From Tepidamorphaceae bacterium (GTDB taxonomy: Bacteria > Pseudomonadota > Alphaproteobacteria > Rhizobiales > JAKSCL01), in NCBI GenBank assembly GCA_028289445.1, contig JANQPO010000004.1, positions 310,001 to 374,000 on the forward strand: DNA of 64,000 nt, written 5' to 3'. Below, in pieces: positions 51,910 to 63,340 of the stretch (positions are counted from its first letter, which is position 1; every line of letters begins with the position of its first letter). The notes under the pieces are model-generated. The model did no database searches. It saw only the letters and a list, made by a program, of their open reading frames with translations, and had not been told where the DNA came from. Made by a program: the position numbers and the translations under genes.

Positions 51910-52833
51910 CTAGCCGCCGAAATTGAAAACACGGGTGGGCTTGAACGATCCCTGTTCGACCTGGCCGAGCGCCACAGGGCGTCCACGCGCTGTGGCATAG
52001 GCCGGGCCGGAGACGATGGGAGCGTCAGAACCCTTGATCAGGACCGGCTGACCATGTCTGAGCCGGGCCGCATCTTCGCCACCGAAGGCCAGGGCCGGGA
52101 TGTCGTCCAGCGCGGTCTCGATGGGCAGAAGAAATTGCGCCGGATCGACCGGCGCGGTGGCCTTATGCCCGAGTTCTTCGAATTTTTCCAGCGAAATCGC
52201 ATCGCTTTCGTCGAACGGTCCAACGGCGGTTCTGCGAAGCGCCACCACATGGCCACATGTGCCCAGTCGGCGTGCCATGTCGCGCGCCAGCGCCCGCACA
52301 TAAGTGCCCTTGCCGCAGGCGGTCTCGAACTCCCCATGATCGGCATCGGGGCTGGCCACAAACGACAGATCCTCGATCTCGACCGGGCGTGGTTCCAGGT
52401 CGACCGCGACGCCGGCGCGGGCAAGGTCGTAGGCCCGCTCGCCATCGACCTTGATCGCCGAATAGGCGGGCGGCGTCTGCTTGATCGTGCCGGTGAACTC
52501 GGAAAGAACTGCCTCAATGTCAGCTTCGTTCGGCCGGACATCGCTGGTTTCGACGGACGCGCCATCGGCGTCGTCGGTGTCGGTCTCAACGCCCCAACGG
52601 ACCGTGAAGCGATAGACCTTCTGGCCATCCATCGCGAACGGCACCGTTTTCGTCGCCTCGCCGAAAGCAAGCGGCAGAATGCCGGATGCGAGCGGGTCGA
52701 GCGTGCCGGCGTGTCCGGCCTTTTTGGGTCGGATCAAGCGCTTGACGATGCCAAGCGCCTTGGTGGAGGTCATGCCGACGGGCTTGTCGAGGACGATCCA
52801 GCCATGAATGGCACGCTTTTGCGATGCGGACAT
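51910..52833 (-). CDS. truB: tRNA pseudouridine(55) synthase
   Basis: IHGWIVLDKPVGMTSTKALGIVKRLIRPKKAGHAGTLDPLASGILPLAFGEATK. Confidence 0.98.
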   Translation of the reverse strand: MSASQKRAIHGWIVLDKPVGMTSTKALGIVKRLIRPKKAGHAGTLDPLASGILPLAFGEATKTVPFAMDGQKVYRFTVRWGVETDTDDADGASVETSDVRPNEADIEAVLSEFTGTIKQTPPAYSAIKVDGERAYDLARAGVAVDLEPRPVEIEDLSFVASPDADHGEFETACGKGTYVRALARDMARRLGTCGHVVALRRTAVGPFDESDAISLEKFEELGHKATAPVDPAQFLLPIETALDDIPALAFGGEDAARLRHGQPVLIKGSDAPIVSGPAYATARGRPVALGQVEQGSFKPTRVFNFGG

Positions 52834-52842
52834 GTGGAAGTT

Positions 52843-53235
52843 TTACGACGGCCGGCGATGATCTTGGCTGGCAAGCAGGGCGTCGATGCGGCCGGCCTCC
52901 TCAAAGCTCGTGTCGAGCCGAAAACGCAATTCCGGTAGGAATTTCAGCGTGATACCATGTGCGATTTCACGCCTGAGCGTCGGAGCCTCGCGCGCCAGTG
53001 CCTTAACGACCCGATCTTGACCCTCGCCGCCAAGCGGCATGACGAAGACAGTGGCGATCTTCAGATCCGGACTCATGCGCACCTCCGGCACGGTGATCAC
53101 CAGGCCGGAGAGATCGGGATCGCGCATGTCGCCGCGCGCCAGGATATCGGACAGCGCATGACGAATAACCTCGCCGACGCGAAGCTGGCGCTGTGACGGG
53201 GCACCGCCGCGCTCCGTTTGAAACCGTTTTCCCAT
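52843..53235 (-). CDS. rbfA: ribosome-binding factor A
   Basis: RQLRVGEVIRHALSDILARGDMRDPDLSGLVITVPEVRMSPDLKIATVFVMPLGG. Confidence 0.96.
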   Translation of the reverse strand: MGKRFQTERGGAPSQRQLRVGEVIRHALSDILARGDMRDPDLSGLVITVPEVRMSPDLKIATVFVMPLGGEGQDRVVKALAREAPTLRREIAHGITLKFLPELRFRLDTSFEEAGRIDALLASQDHRRPS

Positions 53236-53295
53236 CGCGGAATCCCTTCACCGCGCCCTTGCGACTGCAAGACGCTGCACTCGGCTCGACCGACG

Positions 53296-55875
53296 CTAGA
53301 GCGTCCGAGCCACCTCTTCGACGCGGAAACACTCGATCACGTCGCCAACGCGCATGTCCTGGTAGTTGGCGAACGCCATGCCGCACTCCTGACCGCCCGG
53401 AACCGAGTTGACGTCGTCCTTGAAGCGTTTGAGCTGCGCCAATTCGCCTTCGTGGATCACAACGCTGTCGCGGATCAAACGAACGGCGGCGCCGCGCTCG
53501 ACGCTGCCCTCCGTCACCCGGCAGCCGGCGATCTTGCCGACCTTGGAGACATTGAAGATTTCCAGGATCTCGGCATTGCCCAGGAACGTCTCGCGGCGCT
53601 CCGGCGACAACATGCCGGACATGGCCGCCTTCACATCGTCGACCAGGTCATAAATGACGTTGTAGTAACGGATCTCGATACCCTCGGCCTCGGCCGCGTC
53701 GCGTGCCTGTTTGTTGGCGCGCACATTGAAGCCGATAATGGCCGCGTCGGAGGCTGCCGCCAGGGACACATCGGACTCGGTGATGCCGCCAACGCCGGAC
53801 AGGATCACCCGCGCCGCGACCTCGTCGGTCGCCATCTTGTCGAGCGCGCCGACAATCGCTTCGCCCGACCCCTGGACGTCGGCCTTGATGAGAAGCGGGA
53901 ATTCGGAACGACCGGCCTCCTGGAGCTTCGACATCATCTGCTCCAGCGAGCCCCTGGCGCCGAGACCGCGAGCGGCGGCTTCCTGGCGCGCCTGGCGCTG
54001 ACGGTACTCTGTAATCTCGCGGGCGCGGGCCTCCGTTTCGACAACGGCAAACGGATCGCCGGCTGCCGGTGCTCCGGTGAAACCCAGAACCTCGACCGGC
54101 GTCGCCGGACCGGCCTCGTCGACCTGTTCGCCGGTATCGGATATCAGTGCGCGCACCTTCGCCCACTCGGCACCGGCAACCAGAATGTCGCCTTTCCTGA
54201 GCGTTCCGGTCTGAACCAGCACCGTGCCCACCGGCCCCCGGCCCTTGTCGAGTTTCGCCTCGATCACGATGCCCCGTGCGGCGCGTTTCGGATTGGCTTT
54301 GAGCTCAAGAATCTCCGCCTGAAGCGTGATCGCCTCAAGCAGCGTGTCCAATCCCTGCTTCTTCAGCGCCGAAACCTCGACCTCCTGGACATCGCCCGAC
54401 ATCGATTCAACAACGATTTCGTGCTGCAGCAGGTCGAGTTTGACCTTGTTCGGATCGGCGGATTCCTTGTCGATCTTGTTGATCGCAACGATGAGCGGCA
54501 CTTCGGCCGCCTTGGCGTGATTGATCGCCTCGACCGTTTGCGGCATGACGCCGTCATCGGCCGCGACAACGAGCACGACGATATCGGTCACGCGCGCCCC
54601 CCGAGCCCGCATCGCGGTGAACGCCTCGTGGCCCGGCGTATCGATGAAGGTGATCTTGGCGCCGGCGTGTTCGACCTGATAGGCGCCGATATGCTGGGTG
54701 ATGCCGCCGGCCTCGCCGCTGACCACATTGGTTTCGCGCAGCGCATCGAGAAGCGATGTCTTGCCGTGGTCGACGTGACCCATGATGGTGACCACCGGCG
54801 GACGCGAGTCCGTCGCGCCCTCGTCCTCGACGATATCGAAGACACCTTCTTCGACGTCGGCTTCCGAGACGCGCTTGACCGTGTGACCCATCTCCTCCGC
54901 GATCAACTGCGCCGTGTCGGCGTCGATCGTGTCGGTGATCTTCATCATCTGGCCTTGCTTCATCAAAAACTTTATGACTTCAACGCCACGCTCGGCCATG
55001 CGATTGGCCAGTTCCTGGATCGTGATCGTTTCCGGAATGATGATTTCGCGGACCTTGCGCTCGCGCGGGCCTTGTTCCTCCAGCGCACGCTTTTCGCGCT
55101 CACGCTTGCGACGGACGGCCGCCAGCGACCGGCCCCGTTCCGAATCCTCGTCGAACGCGGTTGTAACCGTGATCTTGCCCCGCCGGCGGTCTTCGCCACC
55201 GCGCGGCGGACGGGTGTCGGCCTTCGCGCGCTTCAGACGCTGCGCCTCGCGGGACGCCTCTTCCAGCGACAAGCCACGGCCCTGCGGCTTTCCGGCGCCG
55301 CGGGAAGCAGGCGCGGCGACGGCCGGCGAGGGCTCCGGTTCACCGAGCCGTTCGCGTGCCTCGCGCTCGGCCTTGCGGCGGGCTTCCTCGTCGACCTTGC
55401 GACGAGCTTCTTCCTCTAATCGCCGGCGTTCCGCTTCCTCATGCTCGCGCGCCAAGCGTTCAGCCTCTTCAGCCCGACGCTTGGACTCCTCGATGGCATG
55501 TTCGCGCTCAACGACCTCGCGCTCGCGCGCATCGGCCAGCGCCTGCATACGCGCATCCTGCTCCTCCGTCGTGAGCGTCTTGAGAACCATCCCTGGACGT
55601 TCGCTCGACGGTGCCTCGGTTGGCGTCGTCGCCGGGCGTTCGCGTGCTTCGACCTTGACCGGCGCCTTCACTGGAGCCTCGGCGACCGTCGGCTCCGGCG
55701 TTTCGCCTGGCTTGGTGATCCGGCGCCGCTTCTTCTCCACCACAACGGCTTTGGATCGGCCATGCGAGAAGCTTTGACGCACCGTGCCTTTTTCGACGGT
55801 ACGGCCAAGCGAAAGCGTCTTTTTTGCCGGCGACACGGTCAGTGTCTTATCGGTCGTGTTCTTCGATTCACTCAT
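53296..55875 (-). CDS. infB: translation initiation factor IF-2
   Basis: [39 protein letters not shown]; charged N-terminal region. Confidence 0.99.
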   Translation of the reverse strand: MSESKNTTDKTLTVSPAKKTLSLGRTVEKGTVRQSFSHGRSKAVVVEKKRRRITKPGETPEPTVAEAPVKAPVKVEARERPATTPTEAPSSERPGMVLKTLTTEEQDARMQALADAREREVVEREHAIEESKRRAEEAERLAREHEEAERRRLEEEARRKVDEEARRKAEREARERLGEPEPSPAVAAPASRGAGKPQGRGLSLEEASREAQRLKRAKADTRPPRGGEDRRRGKITVTTAFDEDSERGRSLAAVRRKREREKRALEEQGPRERKVREIIIPETITIQELANRMAERGVEVIKFLMKQGQMMKITDTIDADTAQLIAEEMGHTVKRVSEADVEEGVFDIVEDEGATDSRPPVVTIMGHVDHGKTSLLDALRETNVVSGEAGGITQHIGAYQVEHAGAKITFIDTPGHEAFTAMRARGARVTDIVVLVVAADDGVMPQTVEAINHAKAAEVPLIVAINKIDKESADPNKVKLDLLQHEIVVESMSGDVQEVEVSALKKQGLDTLLEAITLQAEILELKANPKRAARGIVIEAKLDKGRGPVGTVLVQTGTLRKGDILVAGAEWAKVRALISDTGEQVDEAGPATPVEVLGFTGAPAAGDPFAVVETEARAREITEYRQRQARQEAAARGLGARGSLEQMMSKLQEAGRSEFPLLIKADVQGSGEAIVGALDKMATDEVAARVILSGVGGITESDVSLAAASDAAIIGFNVRANKQARDAAEAEGIEIRYYNVIYDLVDDVKAAMSGMLSPERRETFLGNAEILEIFNVSKVGKIAGCRVTEGSVERGAAVRLIRDSVVIHEGELAQLKRFKDDVNSVPGGQECGMAFANYQDMRVGDVIECFRVEEVARTL

Positions 55876-56540
55876 CTCACATCCGGTCTTGCTTCAGTGG
55901 TTGCCACGGCATGGTGCCCGGGCCCGGTGCCGCCGCTGCCCTGAATTCCGTCAGGTTCTTGACGATAGCGCATCAGCCGATCGACCGCCGCCACAAACGC
56001 GTCGGTCGCCGGAGATTTCAATCCAGCAGCATGTACCACATTTAGTCGGCCCAATGCCAAGCTCAATTCGTCGATTGCAAATTCTGTGATCGCTGAGGTC
56101 GCTGCGGACTGTGCCTTGCGATCGAGTTTTCGGCACCCATCGGCGGCTGCATCGGCACCGTGAAGGAGAACGGCGACGGTATCCCGCCCGAGTGCCTCGG
56201 CGACCGCATCGAACCCCGTGACAACGGCGCCCGCCTTGTTGGCGAGCGACAAAGCAGCCAGCGCCCGCGCGCGCAACAGATCCTGCACCCGGTCCGCGAG
56301 GTCCGGCGGCGTGCTGACGGATCGCTTTAAGGCGCGCGCGAAAATGGATTTTCGCGTCGCTTGTGCAATGGCGGCATGCCGGGCTTCAATCCACACGCCC
56401 CGCCCGGGCAGAGCACGTTTCAAGTCGGGTGTTATGGTTCCGGTCGGATCGGCGACGAAACGGATCAGACGCGCGGTCGGTAAGACCGCGCGGGTCAGCG
56501 CGCAGCGGCGCTCCTGTCCGTTTTTGCCGGTCCTATCCAT
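55872..56540 (-). CDS. YlxR/DUF448 RNA-binding protein with L7Ae-like C-terminus
   Basis: [48 protein letters not shown]; located between nusA and infB. Confidence 0.92.
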   Translation of the reverse strand: MDRTGKNGQERRCALTRAVLPTARLIRFVADPTGTITPDLKRALPGRGVWIEARHAAIAQATRKSIFARALKRSVSTPPDLADRVQDLLRARALAALSLANKAGAVVTGFDAVAEALGRDTVAVLLHGADAAADGCRKLDRKAQSAATSAITEFAIDELSLALGRLNVVHAAGLKSPATDAFVAAVDRLMRYRQEPDGIQGSGGTGPGHHAVATTEARPDVR

Positions 56541-56559
56541 GCGTGCCGGGTCATCTCCC

Positions 56560-58212
56560 TTACGCGTCCGCCGGAGCGGCAGCGTCAGTGGCCGCCGTCT
56601 CGTCGGACTCGTCTTCTGTAGCCTCGTCTTCGTCTTCCTCAGCTTGCGCGGCCGCCAGATCGGCTTCAGTGATCCAGCCGGCCTTGAGCCGGGCAGCCAC
56701 GACGATCGCTTCGGCCTCTTCGCGACTCAGATCGAAGTCGTCGAGGATGCCGGGTTCGCGCCGGGTTTCGCCATCGACCCGCTCGACATAGCCGATCAAG
56801 TCGTCGGTGGCGCAGCCAGCCAGGTCTTCCAGCGTTTTGACGTCGTCGCTGCCAAGCGCGACAAGCATCGCATTCGAAAGGCCGGGAACTTCCTTGACGG
56901 TGTCCTCGACGCCCAGTTCGCGCCGCTTAGCGTCCAATTCGGCTTCGAGCGCTTCCAGATAATCCCGCGCCCGCAACTGAATCTCAGACGCCGTCTCGTC
57001 GTCGAAGCCCTCGATAGAGGCGATTTCATCGATCTCGACATAGGCGACTTCTTCGAGCGACGTGAAGCCCTCCGACGCCAGCAACTGGCCGACCACTTCG
57101 TCGACATTGAGCGCCGACATGAAGATTTCGGTGCGGTCGGTGAACTCCTTCTGCCGGCGCTCCGACTCCTCGGCTTCAGTCAAAATATCGATGTCCCATC
57201 CAGTGAGCTGCGAGGCCAAGCGGACATTCTGACCACGGCGACCGATCGCCAGAGACAGCTGGTCGTCGGGAACGACGACCTCGATCCGCTGCGCGTCCTC
57301 GTCGAGCACGACCTTCACAACCTCGGCCGGTTGCAGCGCGTTGACGACGAAGGTCGCGGCATCGGGCGACCAGGGAATGATGTCGATCTTCTCGCCCTGC
57401 AACTCGTTGACAACGGCCTGCACCCTGCTGCCGCGCATACCGACGCAGGCGCCGACGGGATCAATGGACGAGTCGTTCGACAGAACGGCAATCTTGGCGC
57501 GCGAGCCCGGATCGCGCGCGACGGCGCGAATCTCGATGATGCCGTCGTAGATCTCAGGCACTTCCATCGTGAACAGTTTGGCCATGAATTGCGGATGGGT
57601 CCGCGACAGGAAAATCTGCGGTCCGCGCGGTTCGCGCCGAACGTCGTAGATGTAGGCGCGGATGCGATCGCCATAGCGATAGTTTTCGCGCGGGATCAGT
57701 TCGTCGCGGCGCACCACGGCCTCGCCACGGCCGAGATCCACGACCACATTACCGTACTCCACGCGCTTGACCGAGCCGTTGACGATCTCCGAAATCCGGT
57801 CCTTGTACTCTTCGTATTGCCGCTCGCGCTCGGCGTCGCGGACCTTTTGCACGATAACCTGCTTGGCGTTTTGCGCTGCGACGCGGCCATATTCCATGGG
57901 CGGCAAGGGATCGAGAATGATGTCGCCGACCTCGGCCGCAGGATTGCGGTCGCGCGCCATCTCAAGGGAAATCTCCTTGGAGATGTCCTCAATGGTCTCG
58001 ACAACCTGAAGCCGACGATTGAGCCTGGTCTCGCCGGTCTTGGGGTTGATCTCCGCCTCGATATCAGTCTCTTGGCCGTAGCGCGAGCGGGCCGCCTTTT
58101 GGATGGCGTCCTCCATCGCTTCGATCACGATCGTGCGGTCGATCGATTTCTCGCGCGCGACCGCGTCGGCAATCTGTAAGAGTTCCAGTCGATTGGCGCT
58201 TACACCGGCCAT
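56560..58212 (-). CDS. nusA: transcription termination/antitermination protein NusA
   Basis: NRLELLQIADAVAREKSIDRTIVIEAMEDAIQKAARSRYG; S1 and KH domains. Confidence 0.98.
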   Translation of the reverse strand: MAGVSANRLELLQIADAVAREKSIDRTIVIEAMEDAIQKAARSRYGQETDIEAEINPKTGETRLNRRLQVVETIEDISKEISLEMARDRNPAAEVGDIILDPLPPMEYGRVAAQNAKQVIVQKVRDAERERQYEEYKDRISEIVNGSVKRVEYGNVVVDLGRGEAVVRRDELIPRENYRYGDRIRAYIYDVRREPRGPQIFLSRTHPQFMAKLFTMEVPEIYDGIIEIRAVARDPGSRAKIAVLSNDSSIDPVGACVGMRGSRVQAVVNELQGEKIDIIPWSPDAATFVVNALQPAEVVKVVLDEDAQRIEVVVPDDQLSLAIGRRGQNVRLASQLTGWDIDILTEAEESERRQKEFTDRTEIFMSALNVDEVVGQLLASEGFTSLEEVAYVEIDEIASIEGFDDETASEIQLRARDYLEALEAELDAKRRELGVEDTVKEVPGLSNAMLVALGSDDVKTLEDLAGCATDDLIGYVERVDGETRREPGILDDFDLSREEAEAIVVAARLKAGWITEADLAAAQAEEDEDEATEDESDETAATDAAAPADA

Positions 58213-58269
58213 CGTCGTGCTCCCTAATCGCGGCGGGGTGCGAGCACCCCATCCTAAAGTCCGTGGCGC

Positions 58270-58809
58270 CTATGCTTTCAGCGCCTGTTTCCCTGCCTTA
58301 AGCGACGCGCGCAACAAGGCATCGTTCATTACCAGTTTCGCTTCGGCCATGTCGGCGACTGCAAGGCCCGTCGTTTCGGATCCCGCCTCACCGCTCATAC
58401 CGACCGATACGATGCCGTCGGCATACCCTTCGATCACGCCGCGAAAGCGACGACGCCCGTCGATCAGACGCGACATTTCGATCTTCGCTTCGTGTCCGAT
58501 CCAGCGTTCAAAATCGCTGGCGCGAACGAGAACCCGGTCGATCCCCGGCGACGACACCTCCAGGTGATAGGCCCGGTCGAGCGGGTCTTCAACATCGAAG
58601 ACCGCCGACAGATCGCGGCTGACGTCGGCGCAATCGTCCACCGTGACTTCGCCGTCGGCCTTGTCGATCATCACCTGCACCGTCAGACCGTCCCGCCCCG
58701 AGATTCGAACCCGAACCAACCGACATCCGAATCCCTCGCAAACCGGTTCCGCGATTGTCGCGACCCGTGCTTCAAGTCCGCTTTCGGTAATCAAACGAGG
58801 CTCGCTCAT
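58270..58809 (-). CDS. rimP: ribosome maturation factor RimP
   Basis: GFGCRLVRVRISGRDGLTVQVMIDKADGEVTVDDCADVSRDLSAVFDVEDPLDRAYHLEVSSPGIDR. Confidence 0.96.
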   Translation of the reverse strand: MSEPRLITESGLEARVATIAEPVCEGFGCRLVRVRISGRDGLTVQVMIDKADGEVTVDDCADVSRDLSAVFDVEDPLDRAYHLEVSSPGIDRVLVRASDFERWIGHEAKIEMSRLIDGRRRFRGVIEGYADGIVSVGMSGEAGSETTGLAVADMAEAKLVMNDALLRASLKAGKQALKA

Positions 58810-58954
58810 TCATCCTACTGCGTCGTCTGTCCCGATAACCGATAAAGGGTCCGCGAGCGGGTTTGTGGACAACACCACCACCCACTCCCATCAAACCGTC
58901 GGTTAAAGGGAAGTTGAGTGGTGTATAGGGGCGAAACGGCGAAGTTTCAAGGCA

Positions 58955-58980
58955 GAAAGCGCACTGTGGCATGGTGCGCT
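58955..58980 (-). terminator. probable rho-independent terminator after trmB
   Basis: Reverse strand AGCGCACcatgccacaGTGCGCT followed by a short T-rich stretch (TTCTGCC). Confidence 0.45.
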
Positions 58981-58992
58981 CCCACGCGGTTG

Positions 58993-59745
58993 TTAGGGCG
59001 CAAGCAGGAATGTCAGATAGTGGCCGCGTCGTCCTTCGCGCAAGGCTTTGGCCTCGTATCGCGTTCCGGGCCAACCAGGCCAGGGCGTGCGCCAATCGGC
59101 CGCTGTGGACGCCTGCCAGGAAAAGCGGCCGTGTCGCCGAACCTCAAAGAGGGTCCATGCGATATAGCTATCGATATCGCTAGCGAAACGGAACGCGCCT
59201 CCCGGCCTGAGCACGCGCGCCAGCCGATCCAGGCTCTGGGCATTGACGAAGCGTCGCTTCCAATGTCGCTTCTTCGGCCAAGGGTCAGGGTAAAGCAGAT
59301 CGATCCGGTCGACGCTTTCGCTTGGCAGCCAGTCGAGCAGATCGCGGGCGTCGTGGTCGTGAATGCGGACATTGTCGAGATCATGCTCAACGACGGCGCG
59401 AACCAGCTTTGCCACGCCGTTGACGAAGGGCTCTGACCCGATGAACCCGACACGAGGGGTGTTCCGGGCTCCGGCTACGAGATGCTCGCCGCCGCCAAAG
59501 CCGATTTCCAGGACGACCGCATCCACCGATTTCGGAAAGAGCGCGGTGAGCTTTTCCGGCGCCGGCTGCGCGAGATCGAGTCTGAGCCGGGGCAGGTGGT
59601 CGCGCATGAGCCGCAGGGCGCGCGGCGACAGGCTATGTCCTTTGGCGCGGCCGTAAAGCCGCGCCGCGCCGTCATGGTTCAGCAGCCCTTTCAGGCTTGC
59701 TTCAGCGCTGTCTTCAGCGGCTTCACGAGGTCGGTCTTTTCCCAT
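58993..59745 (-). CDS. trmB: tRNA (guanosine(46)-N7)-methyltransferase
   Basis: [59 protein letters not shown]. Confidence 0.95.
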   Translation of the reverse strand: MGKDRPREAAEDSAEASLKGLLNHDGAARLYGRAKGHSLSPRALRLMRDHLPRLRLDLAQPAPEKLTALFPKSVDAVVLEIGFGGGEHLVAGARNTPRVGFIGSEPFVNGVAKLVRAVVEHDLDNVRIHDHDARDLLDWLPSESVDRIDLLYPDPWPKKRHWKRRFVNAQSLDRLARVLRPGGAFRFASDIDSYIAWTLFEVRRHGRFSWQASTAADWRTPWPGWPGTRYEAKALREGRRGHYLTFLLAP

Positions 59746-60959
59746 GAGAACGAGCCATCGCGCCCAGGTTTGCGGCCGAAATGGCCATAGGCCGCCGTCT
59801 TCGCATAGATCGGCTTGTTCAGGTCGAGGTGCTTGCGAATGCCGGAGGGCGAAAGATCCATGACCGCTCGGATGGCGTCCTCGATCTGATGCTCGGTGAC
59901 ATGCCGTCCCGTGCCGTCGAGGTCAACATAAACCGAGAGCGGCTGAGCCACGCCGATCGCGTAGGAGAGCTGGATCGTGCAGCGTTCAGCCAGCTTCGCG
60001 GCGACGACATTCTTGGCGAGATAGCGTGCGGCGTAGGCGGCCGAGCGGTCGACCTTGGTCGTGTCCTTGCCGGAAAACGCACCGCCGCCATGCGGCGCTG
60101 AGCCGCCATAGGTATCGACGATGATCTTACGACCGGTCAGCCCGGCATCGCCGTCTGGCCCGCCGATCACGAACTTGCCGGTTGGATTGACGTACCAGTT
60201 GCAATCGTCGGCGATCTTCAGGTCGCCGAGCGCTTCCCGAATATAGGGCTCAACGACGCTGCGAACCTTTTTGGAATCCCAGCTCTCGTCGAAGTGCTGG
60301 GTCGAAAGCACGATCTGCGTGACCTCCTGGGGCACGCCGTCCTCGTAGCGCACGGTAACCTGGCTCTTGGCGTCCGGTCCAAGCTTGCCGGCCTCGCCGT
60401 TGTTGGCGTGGCGCGCGTCGGCCAGAAGCTCCAGGATTTTATGGCTGTAGTAGATCGGGGCCGGCATGAGATCGGCCGTTTCATTGCAGGCATAGCCGAA
60501 CATGATGCCCTGGTCGCCGGCGCCCTCCTCGCCCTGCCGATCGGCGGCGCTGTCAACGCCCTGCGCGATATCGGCGGACTGGCCATGCAGCAAGACGTCG
60601 ATCCGGGCGGTCTTCCAGTGAAAGCCCGCCTGTTCGTAGCCGATCTTGCGAATTGCCCGCCGTGCGGCGGACCGGATGCGGCCCGGGGCAACCATCGGCG
60701 CTCCGTTGCCGTCGGTGACGATGTTGCCGGACTTGTCCTTCTTAAGGAGCGTTTCGGGAACACGCACCTCGCCGGCGATGACGACGCGATTGGTCGTGGT
60801 CAGCGTTTCGCAAGCGACGCGGACATCCCAGGGATCCATCCCTGTCTTGCGCGCTTCCCGATAAACGAGGTCGACAATCTCGTCGGAAATCCGATCGCAC
60901 ACCTTGTCGGGATGGCCCTCGGAGACGGATTCACTCGTAAACAGATAGGATCGTGACAT
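59691..60959 (-). CDS. metK: S-adenosylmethionine synthetase
   Basis: [75 protein letters not shown]. Confidence 0.98.
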   Translation of the reverse strand: MSRSYLFTSESVSEGHPDKVCDRISDEIVDLVYREARKTGMDPWDVRVACETLTTTNRVVIAGEVRVPETLLKKDKSGNIVTDGNGAPMVAPGRIRSAARRAIRKIGYEQAGFHWKTARIDVLLHGQSADIAQGVDSAADRQGEEGAGDQGIMFGYACNETADLMPAPIYYSHKILELLADARHANNGEAGKLGPDAKSQVTVRYEDGVPQEVTQIVLSTQHFDESWDSKKVRSVVEPYIREALGDLKIADDCNWYVNPTGKFVIGGPDGDAGLTGRKIIVDTYGGSAPHGGGAFSGKDTTKVDRSAAYAARYLAKNVVAAKLAERCTIQLSYAIGVAQPLSVYVDLDGTGRHVTEHQIEDAIRAVMDLSPSGIRKHLDLNKPIYAKTAAYGHFGRKPGRDGSFSWEKTDLVKPLKTALKQA

Positions 60960-61069
60960 GTCCGCAGCATTCTCAATCTTAGGAAGAGGGCCGCGTTGTG
61001 GCAGTCAGGTGATGACAGGTCAAGGCTGTCTTTTCCGGACCAGCGCCGTGGCTGGTCCGGTCGTCGGCG

Positions 61070-61516
61070 TCACTCGGGCTCGGCGTCAGAGTCCGAAATA
61101 GCTTTGACGAGGTCGACGATCCTGCGCCGCACCGCCGTATCCTCGATCCTTAGGAACGCCTTGACCAATTGCAGGCCGTCGGACGAGTTGATCAGGTCGA
61201 GGACATAGCTTGGAGACGGCGACTCGCCGAAGCCCTCGCTCTCGACTTCAGCACCGGCATCCATGTCGTCGAAGAAATACGAAACCGGGACTTCCAGAAT
61301 TGTCGAAATCTGATGCAGGCGGCTGGCGCCGATGCGATTCACGCCTTTCTCGTATTTCTGGACTTGCTGAAACGTCAGTTTAAGTTGTTCGCCAAGCTTT
61401 TCTTGGCTCATGCCAAGCAATAGTCGCCGAAGCCGTACACGCGATCCGACGTGTACATCGATGGGATTTGGCCGTTTTGTCACCTTTGAGACCTCTTTGC
61501 GTTCGGTCCCCACCAT
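61070..61516 (-). CDS. XRE-family helix-turn-helix regulator
   Basis: VGSRVRLRRLLLGMSQEKLGEQLKLTFQQVQKYEKGVNRIGASRLHQISTILEVPVSYFF. Confidence 0.93.
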   Translation of the reverse strand: MVGTERKEVSKVTKRPNPIDVHVGSRVRLRRLLLGMSQEKLGEQLKLTFQQVQKYEKGVNRIGASRLHQISTILEVPVSYFFDDMDAGAEVESEGFGESPSPSYVLDLINSSDGLQLVKAFLRIEDTAVRRRIVDLVKAISDSDAEPE

Positions 61517-61647
61517 CCCGCAGATTCAGTTTTTAATCGAATTGAGCGCAACTTATGCGATCTCACGCAATGATTGAAATGCGTCCTGTTGGTAATATTA
61601 ATACGAACATCGCGCAACAGTGAATTCAAAGACTTACGCGTTGATCC

Positions 61648-63228
61648 TCAGACTTTTTGTCTGGTTTTGCCGATCATTGCACCGGTAAAACACAGGCCAA
61701 GTGCGCCAAAGAAGACTACTAAACCATAGCGCGAAGCCGGTGGCGGCTCGATGGCCTCGGGCAAGTCGACATCCACGACGCCTCGCGTGTTCAAGGGGAT
61801 ACGCTCGACGATCCGGCCATAGGGATCGATGAGCGCCGATATACCGGTGTTCGCGACGCGAACAAGCGGCAAGCCTTCCTCGGCGGCGCGGACTCTCGCT
61901 TGATGAAAATGCTGGCGTGGGCCGGCGGTGTCGCCGAACCAGGCATCGTTCGTCAGGTTCAAGAGCCAGGCCGGCCGGTCGTCGCGGCTGATGACGGCAT
62001 TCGAGAAAATCACCTCGTAACAGATCAAAACGCGCACCGGTGGAAGACCGGGCACGTCAAGCAGATCGGCATTCCTGCCGGGAACGAATGTGCCGGGCAG
62101 GGTCACCAGGCGTCTTATGCCGAGTTGATTCAAGAGCCGTTCAAGCGGCAACATCTCGCCAAAGGGGACCAGCCTGTTCTTGTCGTAGCGCGCGGCGATC
62201 GTGCCGGCGTCGTCGATCAAGTACGCACTGTTCGTGTAGTAGATTTCATCGCTGGTCGCGTCGCGCTCAGCACCGTTCGATCCCGTAATCAAGTATCGAC
62301 CGACCGGCAAAAGGTCGGCGATGGAGCCGAGCGCGCCTGGCTCTTGCGCCAAAAAGAACGGGACAGCCGCCTCGGGCCAGATCGCCGCCGTCACGTCCCG
62401 CAAGGCGTTTGGGGGTTCGCCACGTGTCTGAGCCAAGAAGTCGGCGAAAATCGCCGCGCGGTTCTCAGGGCGCCACTTTTGATCCTGTGCGATGTTCGGT
62501 TGAACCAATCGCAGCCGCGTCTCCGTGAGCGCGACATCGCCCGATGACTCCAAGCGCCAGGCGCCATAGCCGACCAGACCGACAAGGGTCAGACCGGCCA
62601 ATATCATTGGGAAAGACGACCGATTTTCGTCGGCCAGCGTCGCCGGCGCAGCAGCAACGGCAATCGTCACGAATGTCAGGCCATATATCCCGATGAGCGA
62701 TGCCGCCTGCATTGGCCAATCATGGACGGTCGCCGCATAGCCGATGAGGTTCCACGGGAACCCCGTCAAGATGTGACCGCGCAGCCATTCCGCAGCGCCC
62801 AGACCGAACGCCAGCGCCAGGACGCGCCAGGCTGTTTCCGACCAGAAAATACGAGCGAGTGTCGTGCCGACCGCAAAGAAGAGCGCAAGGCCGGCCGGCA
62901 TTGCGACCACGGCAAATGGCATCATCCAGCCGAAGACGTCGCTGTCGACCAAAAACGCCTGGCCGATCCAATAAAGCCCGGCCAGGAAATACCCAAACCC
63001 GAACCACCAGCCGGTCGCGAAAGCCGGCCAGTAGAGCCGGACCCGTCCCTTCTCGTTCGAATCGACGGCGCCGTCGAGGAGCCAGACCAGGACAGGAAAG
63101 GTCAAGAACAAGATGAGCGGAAAGCTCACCGGCGGCAAGGCCAGCGCCGATACGCCACCGGCCAAGCCGGCCAGGATTGCCCTTTGCCATCCCCAAAGGA
63201 GCATGATCCGCGCGGCGACAGCATTCAT
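61648..63228 (-). CDS. lnt: apolipoprotein N-acyltransferase
   Basis: ALALPPVSFPLILFLTFPVLVWLLD; nitrilase-like domain with WPEAAVPFFL, NRLVPFGEMLPLE, ICYEVIFSN. Confidence 0.96.
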   Translation of the reverse strand: MNAVAARIMLLWGWQRAILAGLAGGVSALALPPVSFPLILFLTFPVLVWLLDGAVDSNEKGRVRLYWPAFATGWWFGFGYFLAGLYWIGQAFLVDSDVFGWMMPFAVVAMPAGLALFFAVGTTLARIFWSETAWRVLALAFGLGAAEWLRGHILTGFPWNLIGYAATVHDWPMQAASLIGIYGLTFVTIAVAAAPATLADENRSSFPMILAGLTLVGLVGYGAWRLESSGDVALTETRLRLVQPNIAQDQKWRPENRAAIFADFLAQTRGEPPNALRDVTAAIWPEAAVPFFLAQEPGALGSIADLLPVGRYLITGSNGAERDATSDEIYYTNSAYLIDDAGTIAARYDKNRLVPFGEMLPLERLLNQLGIRRLVTLPGTFVPGRNADLLDVPGLPPVRVLICYEVIFSNAVISRDDRPAWLLNLTNDAWFGDTAGPRQHFHQARVRAAEEGLPLVRVANTGISALIDPYGRIVERIPLNTRGVVDVDLPEAIEPPPASRYGLVVFFGALGLCFTGAMIGKTRQKV

Positions 63229-63340
63229 GGGCGACGAGACCTGCCGGTTTCAACGCTGGCGGAATCGAACGGTGACTAGCCCGCTAGCGATTTTCACGCT
63301 CAGGCCTCGCAGATTCGGCGAGTGTATTCAATCCGTTGGG

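Noticed and set aside
53218-55419. 733-aa + strand ORF opposite infB
   Set aside because: Antisense shadow of infB; codon-bias artefact
56218-58179. 653-aa + strand ORF opposite nusA
   Set aside because: Antisense shadow of nusA
58810-58992. tRNA gene upstream of the trmB/rimP junction (as with metY upstream of nusA operons)
   Set aside because: No T-loop (GGTTCGAATCC-like) or acceptor-stem pairing found on either strand
61035-61060. CCGGACCAGC-GCCGTG-GCTGGTCCGG hairpin between the XRE gene and metK as a terminator
   Set aside because: Strong stem, but on the transcribed (-) strand it is followed by AAAAG rather than a U-tract, and it lies inside a probable operon; kept only as an unexplained hairpin
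60960-61069. SAM riboswitch upstream of metK
   Set aside because: No SAM-I, SAM-II or related conserved core recognisable by eye; would need an Infernal/Rfam search
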